DNA from: an uncultured Sulfitobacter sp.
GTDB lineage: Bacteria; Pseudomonadota; Alphaproteobacteria; Rhodobacterales; Rhodobacteraceae
Length of the DNA stretch: 11,894 nt
Direction of reading: 5' to 3'
NCBI GenBank assembly: GCA_937923365.1
Contig: CALAIJ010000075.1
Location: 1-11,894 of the forward strand
In this document: one piece after another, positions 5,293 through 11,894 of the stretch
Layout: the number at the start of each line of letters is the position of its first letter
Numbering within the stretch: position 1 is the first letter of the stretch
Notes under the pieces: generated by a model
What the model was told of the DNA's origin: nothing
Databases searched by the model: none
The model's input: only the letters and a program-made list of their open reading frames with translations
Translations under genes and position numbers: made by a program

Positions 5293-6000
5293 ATGACGAC
5301 GACCCCCATAGACAAGACACAAATCCGCAACGCGGCGACCGTGATCGTCTTGCGCGACCGCCATACCGCGCCGCGCATATTGATGGGTCAGCGCGGTGCA
5401 AAGGCCGTGTTCATGCCAAACAAGTTCGTGTTTCCGGGTGGTGCTGTGGACGCGGGCGATGCAGAAATCCCGCTGGCGACCGCGCTGACAGACACCTGCG
5501 CTGCCCGCATCGCCGAGGATTCGGACCCGGCGCTGGCTGTCGCACTGGCAGCCGCAGCCATTCGCGAGCTTTGGGAGGAAACGGGTCTGGTCCTGGGCAC
5601 GCCGGGCGCATGGGACGGCCCCGTCCACCCCGACTGGCAGAGCTTCGCCGCTACAGGCCACCGGCCCCACGCAGCCCCTTTGCAATTTGTGTTCCGCGCC
5701 CTGACACCGCCGGGCAGGCCGCGCCGCTTTGACGCACGGTTCTTCTTGCTGGACGCCGATGCCGTCAGCAGCGATCTGGACAATTTCGATGCCGCGTCTG
5801 ATGAGCTGTCGCACTTGCAATGGGTTTCCTTGGCGGATGCGCGCGCCTTTGACATGCCCTTTATCACCGAGGTGGTTCTGGCCGAAATTCAGGCCCGCGC
5901 CGGCGATACCTCCCCCCCGTCATCGGTGCCGTTTTTCAAGAACAACGATGAAGAAAGCCTGTTTCTGCGTCTGCGCGGCTACCCGCAACCGGACGACTAA
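5293..6000 (+). CDS. NUDIX hydrolase, NUDT19-like (probable nucleoside-diphosphate-linked substrate pyrophosphatase)
   Basis: A 235-residue protein with an N-terminal strand segment AATVIVLRD, then VFPGGAVDAGD (47-56) and, after a 35-residue insertion, RELWEETGL (91-99). The second element is the catalytic half of the NUDIX box (REUxEExGU), with the metal-binding glutamates at 92, 95 and 96. The insertion between the Gly-Gly strand and the REUxEE helix is typical of the NUDT19/NUDT7-like branch, whose members hydrolyse CoA or acyl-CoA to phosphopantetheine products. Substrate identity here is inferred from that resemblance only. It shares a strand with the DUF983 gene, 18 bp upstream. Its TAA stop overlaps by 4 bp the stop of the convergent transporter gene, leaving no room for a terminator between them. 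Confidence 0.88.
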   Translation: MTTTPIDKTQIRNAATVIVLRDRHTAPRILMGQRGAKAVFMPNKFVFPGGAVDAGDAEIPLATALTDTCAARIAEDSDPALAVALAAAAIRELWEETGLVLGTPGAWDGPVHPDWQSFAATGHRPHAAPLQFVFRALTPPGRPRRFDARFFLLDADAVSSDLDNFDAASDELSHLQWVSLADARAFDMPFITEVVLAEIQARAGDTSPPSSVPFFKNNDEESLFLRLRGYPQPDD

Positions 6001-6929
6001 GTCACCAGGACCAGCATCACGATGGAGCCGACCAGCACGGCCATGCCAAGGCATTCGCGTCCGCTGATCTTTTCTTTGAAAAACAATGTTGTGGCGGCAA
6101 TGCTCAGGATCAGTTCCACCTGCCCCAGCGCTTTGACGTAAGCTGCGTTCTGAACGGCAAATGCCACAAACCAGCAAAACGAGCCGCCCATAGAGGTCAG
6201 GCCAATCCACACTGCCGTGCGCCGCGCGTCCCAGACACGGCGCATCTCTTCACGCTCGCGCAGATGTAGCCAAACCACCATGATCAGTGTTTGCATGCAG
6301 ACCACGGCAGCCAATGTGACGCCCGCGCGCACCAAGGGGTCCTCTGAAGCCACGTTAAACGTGGCGCCGCGATAGGTGATGGCGGAAATCGCGAACAAAA
6401 AGCCTGACGCCAATCCAAGCCCTGTGGCCTTGTTGCCCAGATCACGCAGCCGCAGCCCCTTGGCCTGCGCGCCGCCCGACAGCAACAGCAACCCTGCCAC
6501 CCCAAGTGCGATGGCCAGAAACCCGAGGGCCGAGACCCCCTCGCCCAGCACGACCCACCCGACAAGGACGGTGAGGATGACTTCGGTCTTCTTGAACGTG
6601 ATCCCGACTGCAAAATTGCGTTGCTTGAACAACAACACGACGCAAATGGTCGCAGCAATCTGCGCAGCCCCGCCGGCCAGCCCGTAGCCCCAGAAGGCAG
6701 GCGCGGGCGTGGGCAATGTCTGCCGCGAGGCCCACAAGTAGACCGCCAGCAGGAACAGAATGGGCGGCGCGGAATAGACAAACCTTGAGAACGTAGCGCC
6801 AGCCGCGGACAAGGTCGTCGTCGACAACTGCTTTTGCAGCATGAAGCGCACAGTCTGAAAAGTTGCCGCCAATAGCGTGACGATGATCCAGATATCCGGC
6901 AACCATGGCTCTGACATGAAGGTGTCCAT
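5997..6929 (-). CDS. DMT superfamily transporter with EamA domains
   Basis: A 310-residue, very hydrophobic protein with about ten predicted membrane helices arranged as two EamA halves, the usual size and layout for drug/metabolite transporters. Recognisable pieces are the TVRFMLQKQL segment after helix 1, the conserved FKKTEVILTVLVGWVVLGE stretch closing the first half, and GQVELILSIAATTLFFKEKI in the matching place of the second half. Family knowledge: these are inner-membrane exporters or importers of small metabolites; the substrate cannot be predicted. The start at 6929 has AAGG 6-7 nt upstream; an internal ATG at 6917 (MSEPWLPD) is a fair alternative. It begins 15 bp after the desaturase gene and is likely transcribed with it. 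The stop overlaps the convergent NUDIX stop (CTAA, 5997-6000). Confidence 0.9.
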   Translation of the reverse strand: MDTFMSEPWLPDIWIIVTLLAATFQTVRFMLQKQLSTTTLSAAGATFSRFVYSAPPILFLLAVYLWASRQTLPTPAPAFWGYGLAGGAAQIAATICVVLLFKQRNFAVGITFKKTEVILTVLVGWVVLGEGVSALGFLAIALGVAGLLLLSGGAQAKGLRLRDLGNKATGLGLASGFLFAISAITYRGATFNVASEDPLVRAGVTLAAVVCMQTLIMVVWLHLREREEMRRVWDARRTAVWIGLTSMGGSFCWFVAFAVQNAAYVKALGQVELILSIAATTLFFKEKISGRECLGMAVLVGSIVMLVLVT

Positions 6930-6944
6930 GCCGTGCCTTGTGGC

Positions 6945-7877
6945 CTATTCTGCCCCGTCCTGCCAGAGCGGATGAGGCACGGGGTCCTTGCTACGCCAGA
7001 GATACTTTGCCAGCACCTGCCCGTAGGAGCGATAGACGTACCCCTGATTGCGCGCCAGATATTGCGCGCGCCGTGACCGGTAAAGGGCGGGCAGCGCATA
7101 CCAAGACACCTTGGGATGCATGTGGTGCACAACATGGTAATTGTTGTTGAGAAACAAAAACGCCAGCAGCCCCCGGTCTTCGACAACCACCGTTCGTGCT
7201 GAGGCCCGCTTATGCGCGCGGTGTTCCAGAAAGGTTCGAATCTTCAGGATTGCCAAGGCACCGTAGCAGGCCAAAAGATACACCCAGATGGGCATCGGCG
7301 ACAGGCCGACCAGCACCAGCGTCAGCACCACTCCCGGAACATGAACTATCCAGTCGGACAGCACTTCGCGGTCGCCTTGCCTGATCTGCTCCCAGTCACT
7401 TGTGACAAATGCCCATTGGCCGATGAGGGGGCCGACCAGAATGCGCCCTGCCAACGTGTTGTTGATATGCAGGATACGCTGCTGCCAGCGCGGCAAGGCG
7501 GCCCATTCTGCGGGGTCCAGATAATTGGTTTCCGGATCGTCATAAGGGTCGGTCAGATTGGCATCCATGTGATGCGCCAGATGCAGCCGCTTGAACCGCA
7601 TATAAGGGACCGCAAGCCCCGGCTGGATCAGCCCCAACAAAGTGCAGGCGCGCACCGACGCAAACGGATGCCCATGCAGGATTTCGTGGCTTAGAGATGA
7701 GTGCAGCACCAGTGCCAGCACCAGCAGGATAAAAGCAGGCAATGCCCAAGAGCCATACAGCATCAACGCAAACACCCAGGTCGCGAGGCATCCGACAAAC
7801 AAGGCAATTGTGGGCCAGTCCCAACCATCGGCCCCGCTTGCGTCGCTTGTCTCAACCATTGCGGCCTCGCTGGCCAT
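6945..7877 (-). CDS. Membrane fatty-acid desaturase / hydroxylase family protein
   Basis: A 310-residue membrane protein with the histidine clusters of the di-iron desaturase-hydroxylase family: HEILH at 64-68, HLAHH at 99-103 and HVVHH at 248-252, with additional histidines in EHRAH (219-222) and at 254. Helices lie at about 23-60, 78-92, 177-193 and 197-212. Family knowledge: such enzymes insert double bonds or hydroxyls into acyl chains or other hydrophobic substrates at the inner membrane. The family also contains alkane-oxygenase-like and MocD-like members, so lipid desaturation is likely but not certain. The start at ATG 7877 is supported by AAAAAGGA 8 nt upstream; a longer frame needs a TTG at 7907, inside a palindrome. 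The gene precedes the DMT transporter by 15 bp. A 13-bp palindrome upstream may be its operator. Confidence 0.87.
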   Translation of the reverse strand: MASEAAMVETSDASGADGWDWPTIALFVGCLATWVFALMLYGSWALPAFILLVLALVLHSSLSHEILHGHPFASVRACTLLGLIQPGLAVPYMRFKRLHLAHHMDANLTDPYDDPETNYLDPAEWAALPRWQQRILHINNTLAGRILVGPLIGQWAFVTSDWEQIRQGDREVLSDWIVHVPGVVLTLVLVGLSPMPIWVYLLACYGALAILKIRTFLEHRAHKRASARTVVVEDRGLLAFLFLNNNYHVVHHMHPKVSWYALPALYRSRRAQYLARNQGYVYRSYGQVLAKYLWRSKDPVPHPLWQDGAE

Positions 7878-7885
7878 ATTCGCTG

Positions 7886-7890
7886 TCCTT
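7886..7890 (-). promoter_or_regulatory. Ribosome binding site deciding the desaturase start
   Basis: AAGGA (within AAAAAGGA) on the minus strand, 8 nt before the ATG at 7877. It argues against the upstream TTG at 7907. Confidence 0.8.
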
Positions 7891-7901
7891 TTTGGTGATG
7901 T

Positions 7902-7914
7902 GGCCAAATTGGCC
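7902..7914 (-). promoter_or_regulatory. 13-bp palindrome upstream of the desaturase, candidate operator
   Basis: GGCCAA-A-TTGGCC is a perfect palindrome around one central base, 25 bp upstream of the desaturase start and just ahead of its ribosome binding site. A weaker imperfect hairpin (7921-7936, arms GACTT/AAGTC) lies next to it. The position suits a repressor site controlling the desaturase-transporter pair. The remaining part of the gap up to the SDR stop at 8052 shows nothing that I can assign. Confidence 0.4.
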
Positions 7915-8051
7915 GGGCCGGACTTTGAATGAAGTCTCGGGCTTTGGCTTCGCTATCACGTAATCTTAAAACCGCCAAGAAGAACCCGCAGCCGCGCGCC
8001 AAAAATTGTCTCTTTTGACGTGGTGCCACAGAGTGCGAAGGCACTGCTGAT

Positions 8052-8798
8052 CTACACTTTTGGGTCCGGGTTTTCCGTATGTCCGTCGACGGCGATGACT
8101 TGTCCGGATACCATCCTTGCCTGGTCAGAGCCCAAAAACACGGCCATGTCCGCAATGTCGGAGGCCTGCACAAAGGACCGCATGGACGTGCCCGCCGCAT
8201 AGCCCGCATAGACCTGATCGCGGGTCATGCCCTTGGCGGCGGCTTCGCGCTCCAGCACACCTTCCATGCGCTGCCCCTCGACCGCACCAGGGCAGATTGC
8301 ATTGGCGCGAATGCCATGGGGGCCAAGCTCCATCGCGAGCGTTTTCATCAGGCCGATGATCGCCCATTTCGCCGCCGCATAAGGCGCGCGATTGGGATAG
8401 CCGAACTGGCCCGCCGTGGAAGACGTCAGCGTTATCACGCCCTGCCCTGCACTTTTCATCATGGGACTTGCGTATTTTGCGGCCAGAAATGCCCCCTCAA
8501 GGTTGACGCTGACGCAGGCGCGCCAGTCCTCAAGGGCCACGTCTTCGACCTGGGCGGTGGGGCCGGCGATGCCCGCATTGGCGCAGAGCACATCCAGACT
8601 GTCGATCTGCGCGAAGACTTCCGCCATCGCCCCCTCATCCGCGGCACTGGCCTGGTGGCAGTGCCACGTCTTCGGACATTCTGCCAAGGCAGCGGCGTCC
8701 ACATCCGTGACCCAGACCTCGAACCCGGCAGCGTCAAAGGCGTCGCCCATGGCCCGCCCGATCCCGCCTGCGCCGGCGGTAATCAGGACCCGTTTCAC
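8052..8798 (-). CDS. SDR family NAD-dependent oxidoreductase, last gene of the carnitine operon
   Basis: A 248-residue classical short-chain dehydrogenase/reductase. The nucleotide-binding motif TAGAGGIG at 7-14 replaces the usual TGxxxGIG. D32 ends the second strand, which suits NAD(H) rather than NADP(H). NAG is at 74-76 and N99 is in place. The catalytic triad is S127, Y140 and K144 (YAAAK), and the PG motif is at 170-171. The fold is complete and of normal length. The start is a GTG that overlaps the upstream stop by 4 bp (GTGA), so it is translationally coupled to the carnitine dehydrogenase-thioesterase gene. No step of the known L-carnitine to glycine betaine route needs it. Oxidation of D-carnitine or of a related 3-hydroxy acid would fit the context, but this is inference. 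Confidence 0.92.
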   Translation of the reverse strand: MKRVLITAGAGGIGRAMGDAFDAAGFEVWVTDVDAAALAECPKTWHCHQASAADEGAMAEVFAQIDSLDVLCANAGIAGPTAQVEDVALEDWRACVSVNLEGAFLAAKYASPMMKSAGQGVITLTSSTAGQFGYPNRAPYAAAKWAIIGLMKTLAMELGPHGIRANAICPGAVEGQRMEGVLEREAAAKGMTRDQVYAGYAAGTSMRSFVQASDIADMAVFLGSDQARMVSGQVIAVDGHTENPDPKV

Positions 8799-10246
8799 CG
8801 CGCCCCTCCGATGGCGCGGCCCAGCCCGTCAGGCGCGGGCAGTCCTGCGTGTCCTTTGGCAAAGCGGGTCAGGGCGGCCTCGATCTGTGGTGACGGCGCG
8901 CTGGGTTTGCGCGTCTCGAGCGAGACATGCAGCAAGAAGTGCTCTCCGGTGGCCAGCACTCGGTCCCCTTCACGCATGACGTGGAAGAGGTGCATCTTCT
9001 TCCCCTCGCCCAAGATCACTTGGGTCTCGATGGTGATGATCGCGCCTGCGTGTACCTCATCAAGATGGCGGATGTGGGTTTCTGCTGTGAAATAGCTCCC
9101 CCCTGACGAGATGTATTCCGCATCGCAGCCGATGATTTCCATGAATCTGTCGGTCGCATCGGCAAAAGCGTGCAAATAGCGGCTTTCGGTCATATGGCCG
9201 TTATAGTCGGTCCAATCCAGCGGCACGGTCCGGTGCGCGGTCTGCACAGGCGTATCGGCGGGCAATTCAGGTGTGGCCGCGCGCAGATGCGCGTCATGGG
9301 CGCGGGCCACGGCCCCGGCACCCCAATTCTGCGCCTTGAGCGCGCGGATGATGCCCACAAGATTGTTGTCACGGATCACTTCCAGATCACGTGGGCTGCG
9401 CGCTCCGGCTTGGGTGTCACACTGGTCGCCGACCATCTCGACAAAGTCATCCGTCAGATCGGGCACATCCATCAGCTTGGTCCAGGGCCATTTGAGGCAG
9501 GGGCCGAACATGGCAAGCATGGCGCGCATGCCTCCTTCGCCACCGGCCAGATGGAAGGTCTGCATGGTGCCCATCTGCGCCCAGCGCAGACCGGGACCAT
9601 AGGCGATGGCAGCATCGATTTCCTCGGCGGTGGCGACCTCGTCCTTGAGCAGCCATAACGCCTCGCGCCACAAAGCCTCTTGCAGGCGGTCGGACAGAAA
9701 ACCCTCGATCTCGACACGGCAATGCAGCGGATACATGCCAAGACTGGAGTAGATGCCCTTAGCTGTTTCGATATGCGTGGCATCGGTTTGCGTGCCACCA
9801 ACAAGTTCGACCAGCGGCAGCAGGTAAACCGGATTGAAGGGGTGCGCGACGATCAACCGCTGGGGATGCGCCATCTTGGCCTGCAAGTCGCTTGGCATGA
9901 TCCCTGAGGTGGATGATGCGATGATCCCGGTTTCATTGACCGCTTCGATCTGGGCGTAAACGGCCTGTTTGATCTCCAATCGCTCTGGTACGGCTTCAAC
10001 GATCAGGCTGGCGCCTTTGGCGACGTCCTCTACCGTTTTCCCGAAAGTGACTTTACCCTCGGCGGGCAAAGCCACATCCGTCAGCCCCGGCAAGGCACGG
10101 CGGGCATTGTCCAGCACGGCACCAATCTTGCGCTCGGCCTCTGGGTCGGGGTCATAGACGGCCACGTCCCACCCGTTCAGCATGAACCGCGCGGCCCAGC
10201 CGCCCCCGATCACACCACCGCCGATAACTGCTGCTGTTTTGGTCAT
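8795..10246 (-). CDS. Bifunctional L-carnitine dehydrogenase / betainyl-CoA thioesterase fusion
   Basis: A 483-residue two-domain protein. Residues 1 to about 320 form a 3-hydroxyacyl-CoA-dehydrogenase-type enzyme. GGGVIG at 9-14 is the NAD-binding loop, and AHPFNP (H135) with E147 of PLVELVG form the catalytic His-Glu pair. SSTSG at 111-115 is the conserved serine region. Its relatives here are L-carnitine 3-dehydrogenases (EC 1.1.1.108), which act on free carnitine. Residues from about 335 form a hotdog thioesterase with DYNGHM at 347-352, including D347 and H351. Family knowledge: such fusions are known from rhizobial and Rhodobacterales carnitine loci, the hotdog part hydrolysing betainyl-CoA to glycine betaine. 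The ATG at 10246 has AAAGG 7 nt upstream; the ATG at 10249 overlaps the lipocalin stop (ATGA) and is equally possible. Neighbouring BKACE strongly supports the pathway. Confidence 0.93.
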   Translation of the reverse strand: MTKTAAVIGGGVIGGGWAARFMLNGWDVAVYDPDPEAERKIGAVLDNARRALPGLTDVALPAEGKVTFGKTVEDVAKGASLIVEAVPERLEIKQAVYAQIEAVNETGIIASSTSGIMPSDLQAKMAHPQRLIVAHPFNPVYLLPLVELVGGTQTDATHIETAKGIYSSLGMYPLHCRVEIEGFLSDRLQEALWREALWLLKDEVATAEEIDAAIAYGPGLRWAQMGTMQTFHLAGGEGGMRAMLAMFGPCLKWPWTKLMDVPDLTDDFVEMVGDQCDTQAGARSPRDLEVIRDNNLVGIIRALKAQNWGAGAVARAHDAHLRAATPELPADTPVQTAHRTVPLDWTDYNGHMTESRYLHAFADATDRFMEIIGCDAEYISSGGSYFTAETHIRHLDEVHAGAIITIETQVILGEGKKMHLFHVMREGDRVLATGEHFLLHVSLETRKPSAPSPQIEAALTRFAKGHAGLPAPDGLGRAIGGAR

Positions 10247-10815
10247 CATTTCACCTTTAGCGCTCTGACATTGTAGCCGTTGAAGTCCAGAATTTCCCGT
10301 GCCGCCTTGATCCGGTCCGCCCCGCCTTTGGGCGCGCGGTCGATGATCCATGCAAATGTGCCTGCGGGATTCCCAATCACAGCGGTGCGAAAGCCCTCAT
10401 CCACCCAAAGCACCCAAAGTTCGCGGTCCTGGCCGTTGAACATTTTCACTTTGAAGCGGCCCTTACCCAATCTTGTGGTTTCAAGGTCTTCGGCAAAGTT
10501 GCCGCAGATGCCCGCCCCGTCGCAGACAAAGGCCCCAAGGCGAAACTGTGGCCCCTTGCCGCCCGTCTTGAAGACCAGCTGGTCAAATTTCTCGGCCTCG
10601 GGCAGATAGCCGCGCAGATACCACAGGCCCACGAACTTACCCGCTTCAAAGCGCGAGGTAACGCCGATGGGCGTGCCCTGATCGCGGTAGCTGACCTGAA
10701 ACTCGGGCGTGACCACCGCAGGTGCGGTGCAGGCGCCAAGGCCCAGCATCGCGGCCAGTGCAACTGCCGTCAGCCTGAGGGGCCCAAAAGAGCGCGGAGC
10801 GTGACGGCTTTTCAT
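10246..10815 (-). CDS. Blc-like lipocalin lipoprotein inside the carnitine operon
   Basis: A 189-residue protein with a lipoprotein signal peptide ending in the lipobox LGAC, so C29 should be lipidated. After it come the lipocalin motif GLWY at 63-66 (the G-x-W of structurally conserved region 1) and TAVIGNPAGTFAWIIDRAP at 144-162, the equivalent of the late-strand LVGNP...WILSR motif in bacterial lipocalin Blc. C98 and C104 could form a disulfide. Family knowledge: Blc-type lipocalins are outer-membrane lipoproteins binding lysophospholipids or fatty acids. The ATG at 10815 has AAGGTG 5-6 nt upstream. The gene lies 35 bp after the BKACE gene, and its stop overlaps or abuts the carnitine dehydrogenase start, so it is part of the operon. 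A role in capturing acylcarnitines or betaine lipids would suit the context but is speculation. Confidence 0.88.
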   Translation of the reverse strand: MKSRHAPRSFGPLRLTAVALAAMLGLGACTAPAVVTPEFQVSYRDQGTPIGVTSRFEAGKFVGLWYLRGYLPEAEKFDQLVFKTGGKGPQFRLGAFVCDGAGICGNFAEDLETTRLGKGRFKVKMFNGQDRELWVLWVDEGFRTAVIGNPAGTFAWIIDRAPKGGADRIKAAREILDFNGYNVRALKVK

Positions 10816-10850
10816 GGGCCCACCTTCGTTAAATTGCTGTCCGGCACGCC

Positions 10851-11762
10851 TTAGACGGGCGCGCGCTTTTCAAGGCCCAGCTTGGTGCGTACTTCGTCAG
10901 GGCCGATAACCCGCGCACCAAGGTTTTCCACGATGTTCTGCGCACGTTCAACCAACTGCCAATTCTCTGCCAGCACACCTTTGTCGAGCATCAGATTGTC
11001 CTCAAGCCCGACCCGCACGTTGCCGCCAGCCAGCACGCTTGCTGCGACATAAGCCATCTGGTTGCGCCCCAGACCGAAGGCGGAAAAAGTCCAGTCGTCA
11101 GGCACGTTATTGACCATCGCCATGAAAGTATTGAGGTCATCGGGCGCACCCCAAGGCACGCCCATGCACAGTTGCACCAATGCGGGACTGTCAAGAACGC
11201 CGTCCTTAACCAATTGTTTTGCATACCACAAATGGCCTGTATCGAAGGCTTCGATCTCTGGTTTGACGCCCATTTCGGTCATCATCCGGCCCATGGCTGT
11301 CAACATGCCGGGCGTGTTGGTCATGACATAATCGGCTTCGGCAAAATTCATGGTGCCGCAATCAAGCGTGCAAATCTCCGGGCGGCACTCGGCCACATGG
11401 GCCACACGCTCTGTGGCGCCTGCCATGTCCGTGCCCTGTTGGCTAAGCTGCATCGGGTTTTCCACATCGCCAAAGACGATGTCGCCGCCCATACCCGCCG
11501 TCAGGTTCAGGACCACGTCGGTGTCACTGTCACGGACGCGGTCCGTGACTTCGCGGAACATGCGCAGATCACGGCTTGGCTGTCCGGTCTCGGGGTCGCG
11601 CACGTGGCAGTGCACAATTGCGGCCCCTGCCTTGGCCGCTGCAATGGCGCTATCGGCAATCTGCTTGGGAGAGCGCGGAACATGCGGGCTACGATCCTGC
11701 GTGCCACCGGAGCCTGTGACAGCACAGGTGATAAAGACGTCTCGGTTCATGGTCAGTGGCAT
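10851..11762 (-). CDS. BKACE family enzyme, probable 3-dehydrocarnitine cleavage enzyme
   Basis: A 303-residue beta-keto acid cleavage enzyme (DUF849/Kce family; TIM barrel, Zn2+-dependent). The metal-binding HCH pair is at 51-53 in IVHCHVRDPETG, and the conserved glutamate E254 in VGLEDN completes the site pattern known from 3-keto-5-aminohexanoate cleavage enzyme. LNLTAGMGG, DTGHLWYA and MGVPWGAP are further family blocks. BKACE enzymes transfer the acyl part of a beta-keto acid to CoA from acetyl-CoA and release acetoacetate. With a carnitine dehydrogenase fused to a betainyl-CoA thioesterase in the same operon, the substrate is very likely 3-dehydrocarnitine, giving betainyl-CoA. The start at 11762 is supported by AAAGGA 8 nt upstream; the frame extends to 11852 and an internal ATG at 11750 lacks a ribosome site. 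This is the first operon gene in the window. Confidence 0.92.
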   Translation of the reverse strand: MPLTMNRDVFITCAVTGSGGTQDRSPHVPRSPKQIADSAIAAAKAGAAIVHCHVRDPETGQPSRDLRMFREVTDRVRDSDTDVVLNLTAGMGGDIVFGDVENPMQLSQQGTDMAGATERVAHVAECRPEICTLDCGTMNFAEADYVMTNTPGMLTAMGRMMTEMGVKPEIEAFDTGHLWYAKQLVKDGVLDSPALVQLCMGVPWGAPDDLNTFMAMVNNVPDDWTFSAFGLGRNQMAYVAASVLAGGNVRVGLEDNLMLDKGVLAENWQLVERAQNIVENLGARVIGPDEVRTKLGLEKRAPV

Positions 11763-11770
11763 CGGCAGTG

Positions 11771-11776
11771 TCCTTT
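11771..11776 (-). promoter_or_regulatory. Ribosome binding site deciding the BKACE start
   Basis: AAAGGA on the minus strand, 8 nt before the ATG at 11762. It rules out the longer frame to 11852 and the later ATG at 11750. Confidence 0.8.
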
Positions 11777-11894
11777 GGAACGGTGGTTTCGTGTCACATT
11801 GGCTGAGGGTCTCGGACAAGGCCATGCCAAAAACGAACGCAGAGTGCCGCAATCAGACAAAATGTGCAGCCTGTGCGGGACGCAATGGCGCGTC
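11777..11894 (-). promoter_or_regulatory. Upstream region of the carnitine operon, probable promoter/operator area
   Basis: This stretch holds no convincing gene and continues beyond the window. The plus strand carries three GTGC words at 11844, 11864 and 11873, and two GCAAT words (11849-11853 and 11882-11886), a loose direct-repeat pattern such as activators may use. No clear -35/-10 pair was found. Known carnitine operons are induced by carnitine through a regulator, but none is visible here. Confidence 0.3.

Noticed and set aside
4696..5820. 374-residue open frame on the minus strand across the DUF983 and NUDIX genes
   Set aside because: It runs antisense to two genes with clear family motifs, has a shuffled Arg/Gly/Gln composition with no recognisable domain, and overlaps the EF-hand promoter region.
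8033..8046. Small hairpin AGTGC-GAAG-GCACT after the SDR stop as terminator of the carnitine operon
   Set aside because: The stem has only 5 bp and no T-run follows on the minus strand, so it does not qualify as an intrinsic terminator.
8079..9095. 338-residue open frame on the plus strand opposite the SDR and thioesterase domain
   Set aside because: It is an antisense shadow of GC-rich genes with complete catalytic motifs; composition rich in Arg, His and Gly and no family features.

Overview
The window looks like chromosome of an alphaproteobacterium of the order Rhodobacterales, most likely the marine Roseobacter group. This rests on moderately high GC, a tad-type pilus gene end, the DUF983-NUDIX pair, and a carnitine catabolic operon whose dehydrogenase is fused to a hotdog thioesterase, a form known in Rhodobacterales and rhizobia. 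It is inferred from gene content, not from a taxonomic marker. No RNA genes, insertion sequences, phage genes or CRISPR arrays were seen, and all genes look intact except the first, which is cut by the window edge.

Layout. (1) 2-2156, plus strand: the end of a tad-type pilus gene set, with a von Willebrand A protein followed by two TadE-like pseudopilins, all joined by overlapping stop and start codons. It ends at a strong hairpin (2184-2210) shared with the convergent neighbour. (2) 2196-4685, minus strand, read right to left: a secreted four-EF-hand protein, an ECF sigma factor, a small one-helix membrane protein in the anti-sigma position, a CpxP/CnrX-like membrane-anchored periplasmic protein, and a two-helix membrane protein. 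This looks like a self-contained envelope or metal sensing module. (3) 4864-6000, plus strand: a DUF983 zinc-ribbon membrane protein and a NUDT19-like NUDIX hydrolase. (4) 5997-7877, minus strand: an EamA/DMT transporter lying 15 bp downstream of a membrane fatty-acid desaturase; the transporter's stop overlaps the NUDIX stop by 4 bp. (5) 8052-11762, minus strand: a four-gene operon of a BKACE enzyme, a Blc-like lipocalin lipoprotein, L-carnitine dehydrogenase fused to betainyl-CoA thioesterase, and an SDR oxidoreductase.

How the genes work together. In region 5 the fused protein should oxidise L-carnitine to 3-dehydrocarnitine. The BKACE enzyme should then react this with acetyl-CoA to give betainyl-CoA and acetoacetate, and the fused thioesterase should release glycine betaine. 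The jobs of the lipocalin and the SDR in this pathway are not established; both are translationally coupled to the fused gene and are the best leads for new biology here. In region 2 an extracytoplasmic Ca2+-binding protein, a sigma/anti-sigma pair and a periplasmic sensor-like protein are transcribed together, suggesting a signalling circuit whose ligand is unknown.

Most starts given here differ from the longest possible reading frame and were chosen from ribosome binding sites, signal peptides or stop-start overlaps.
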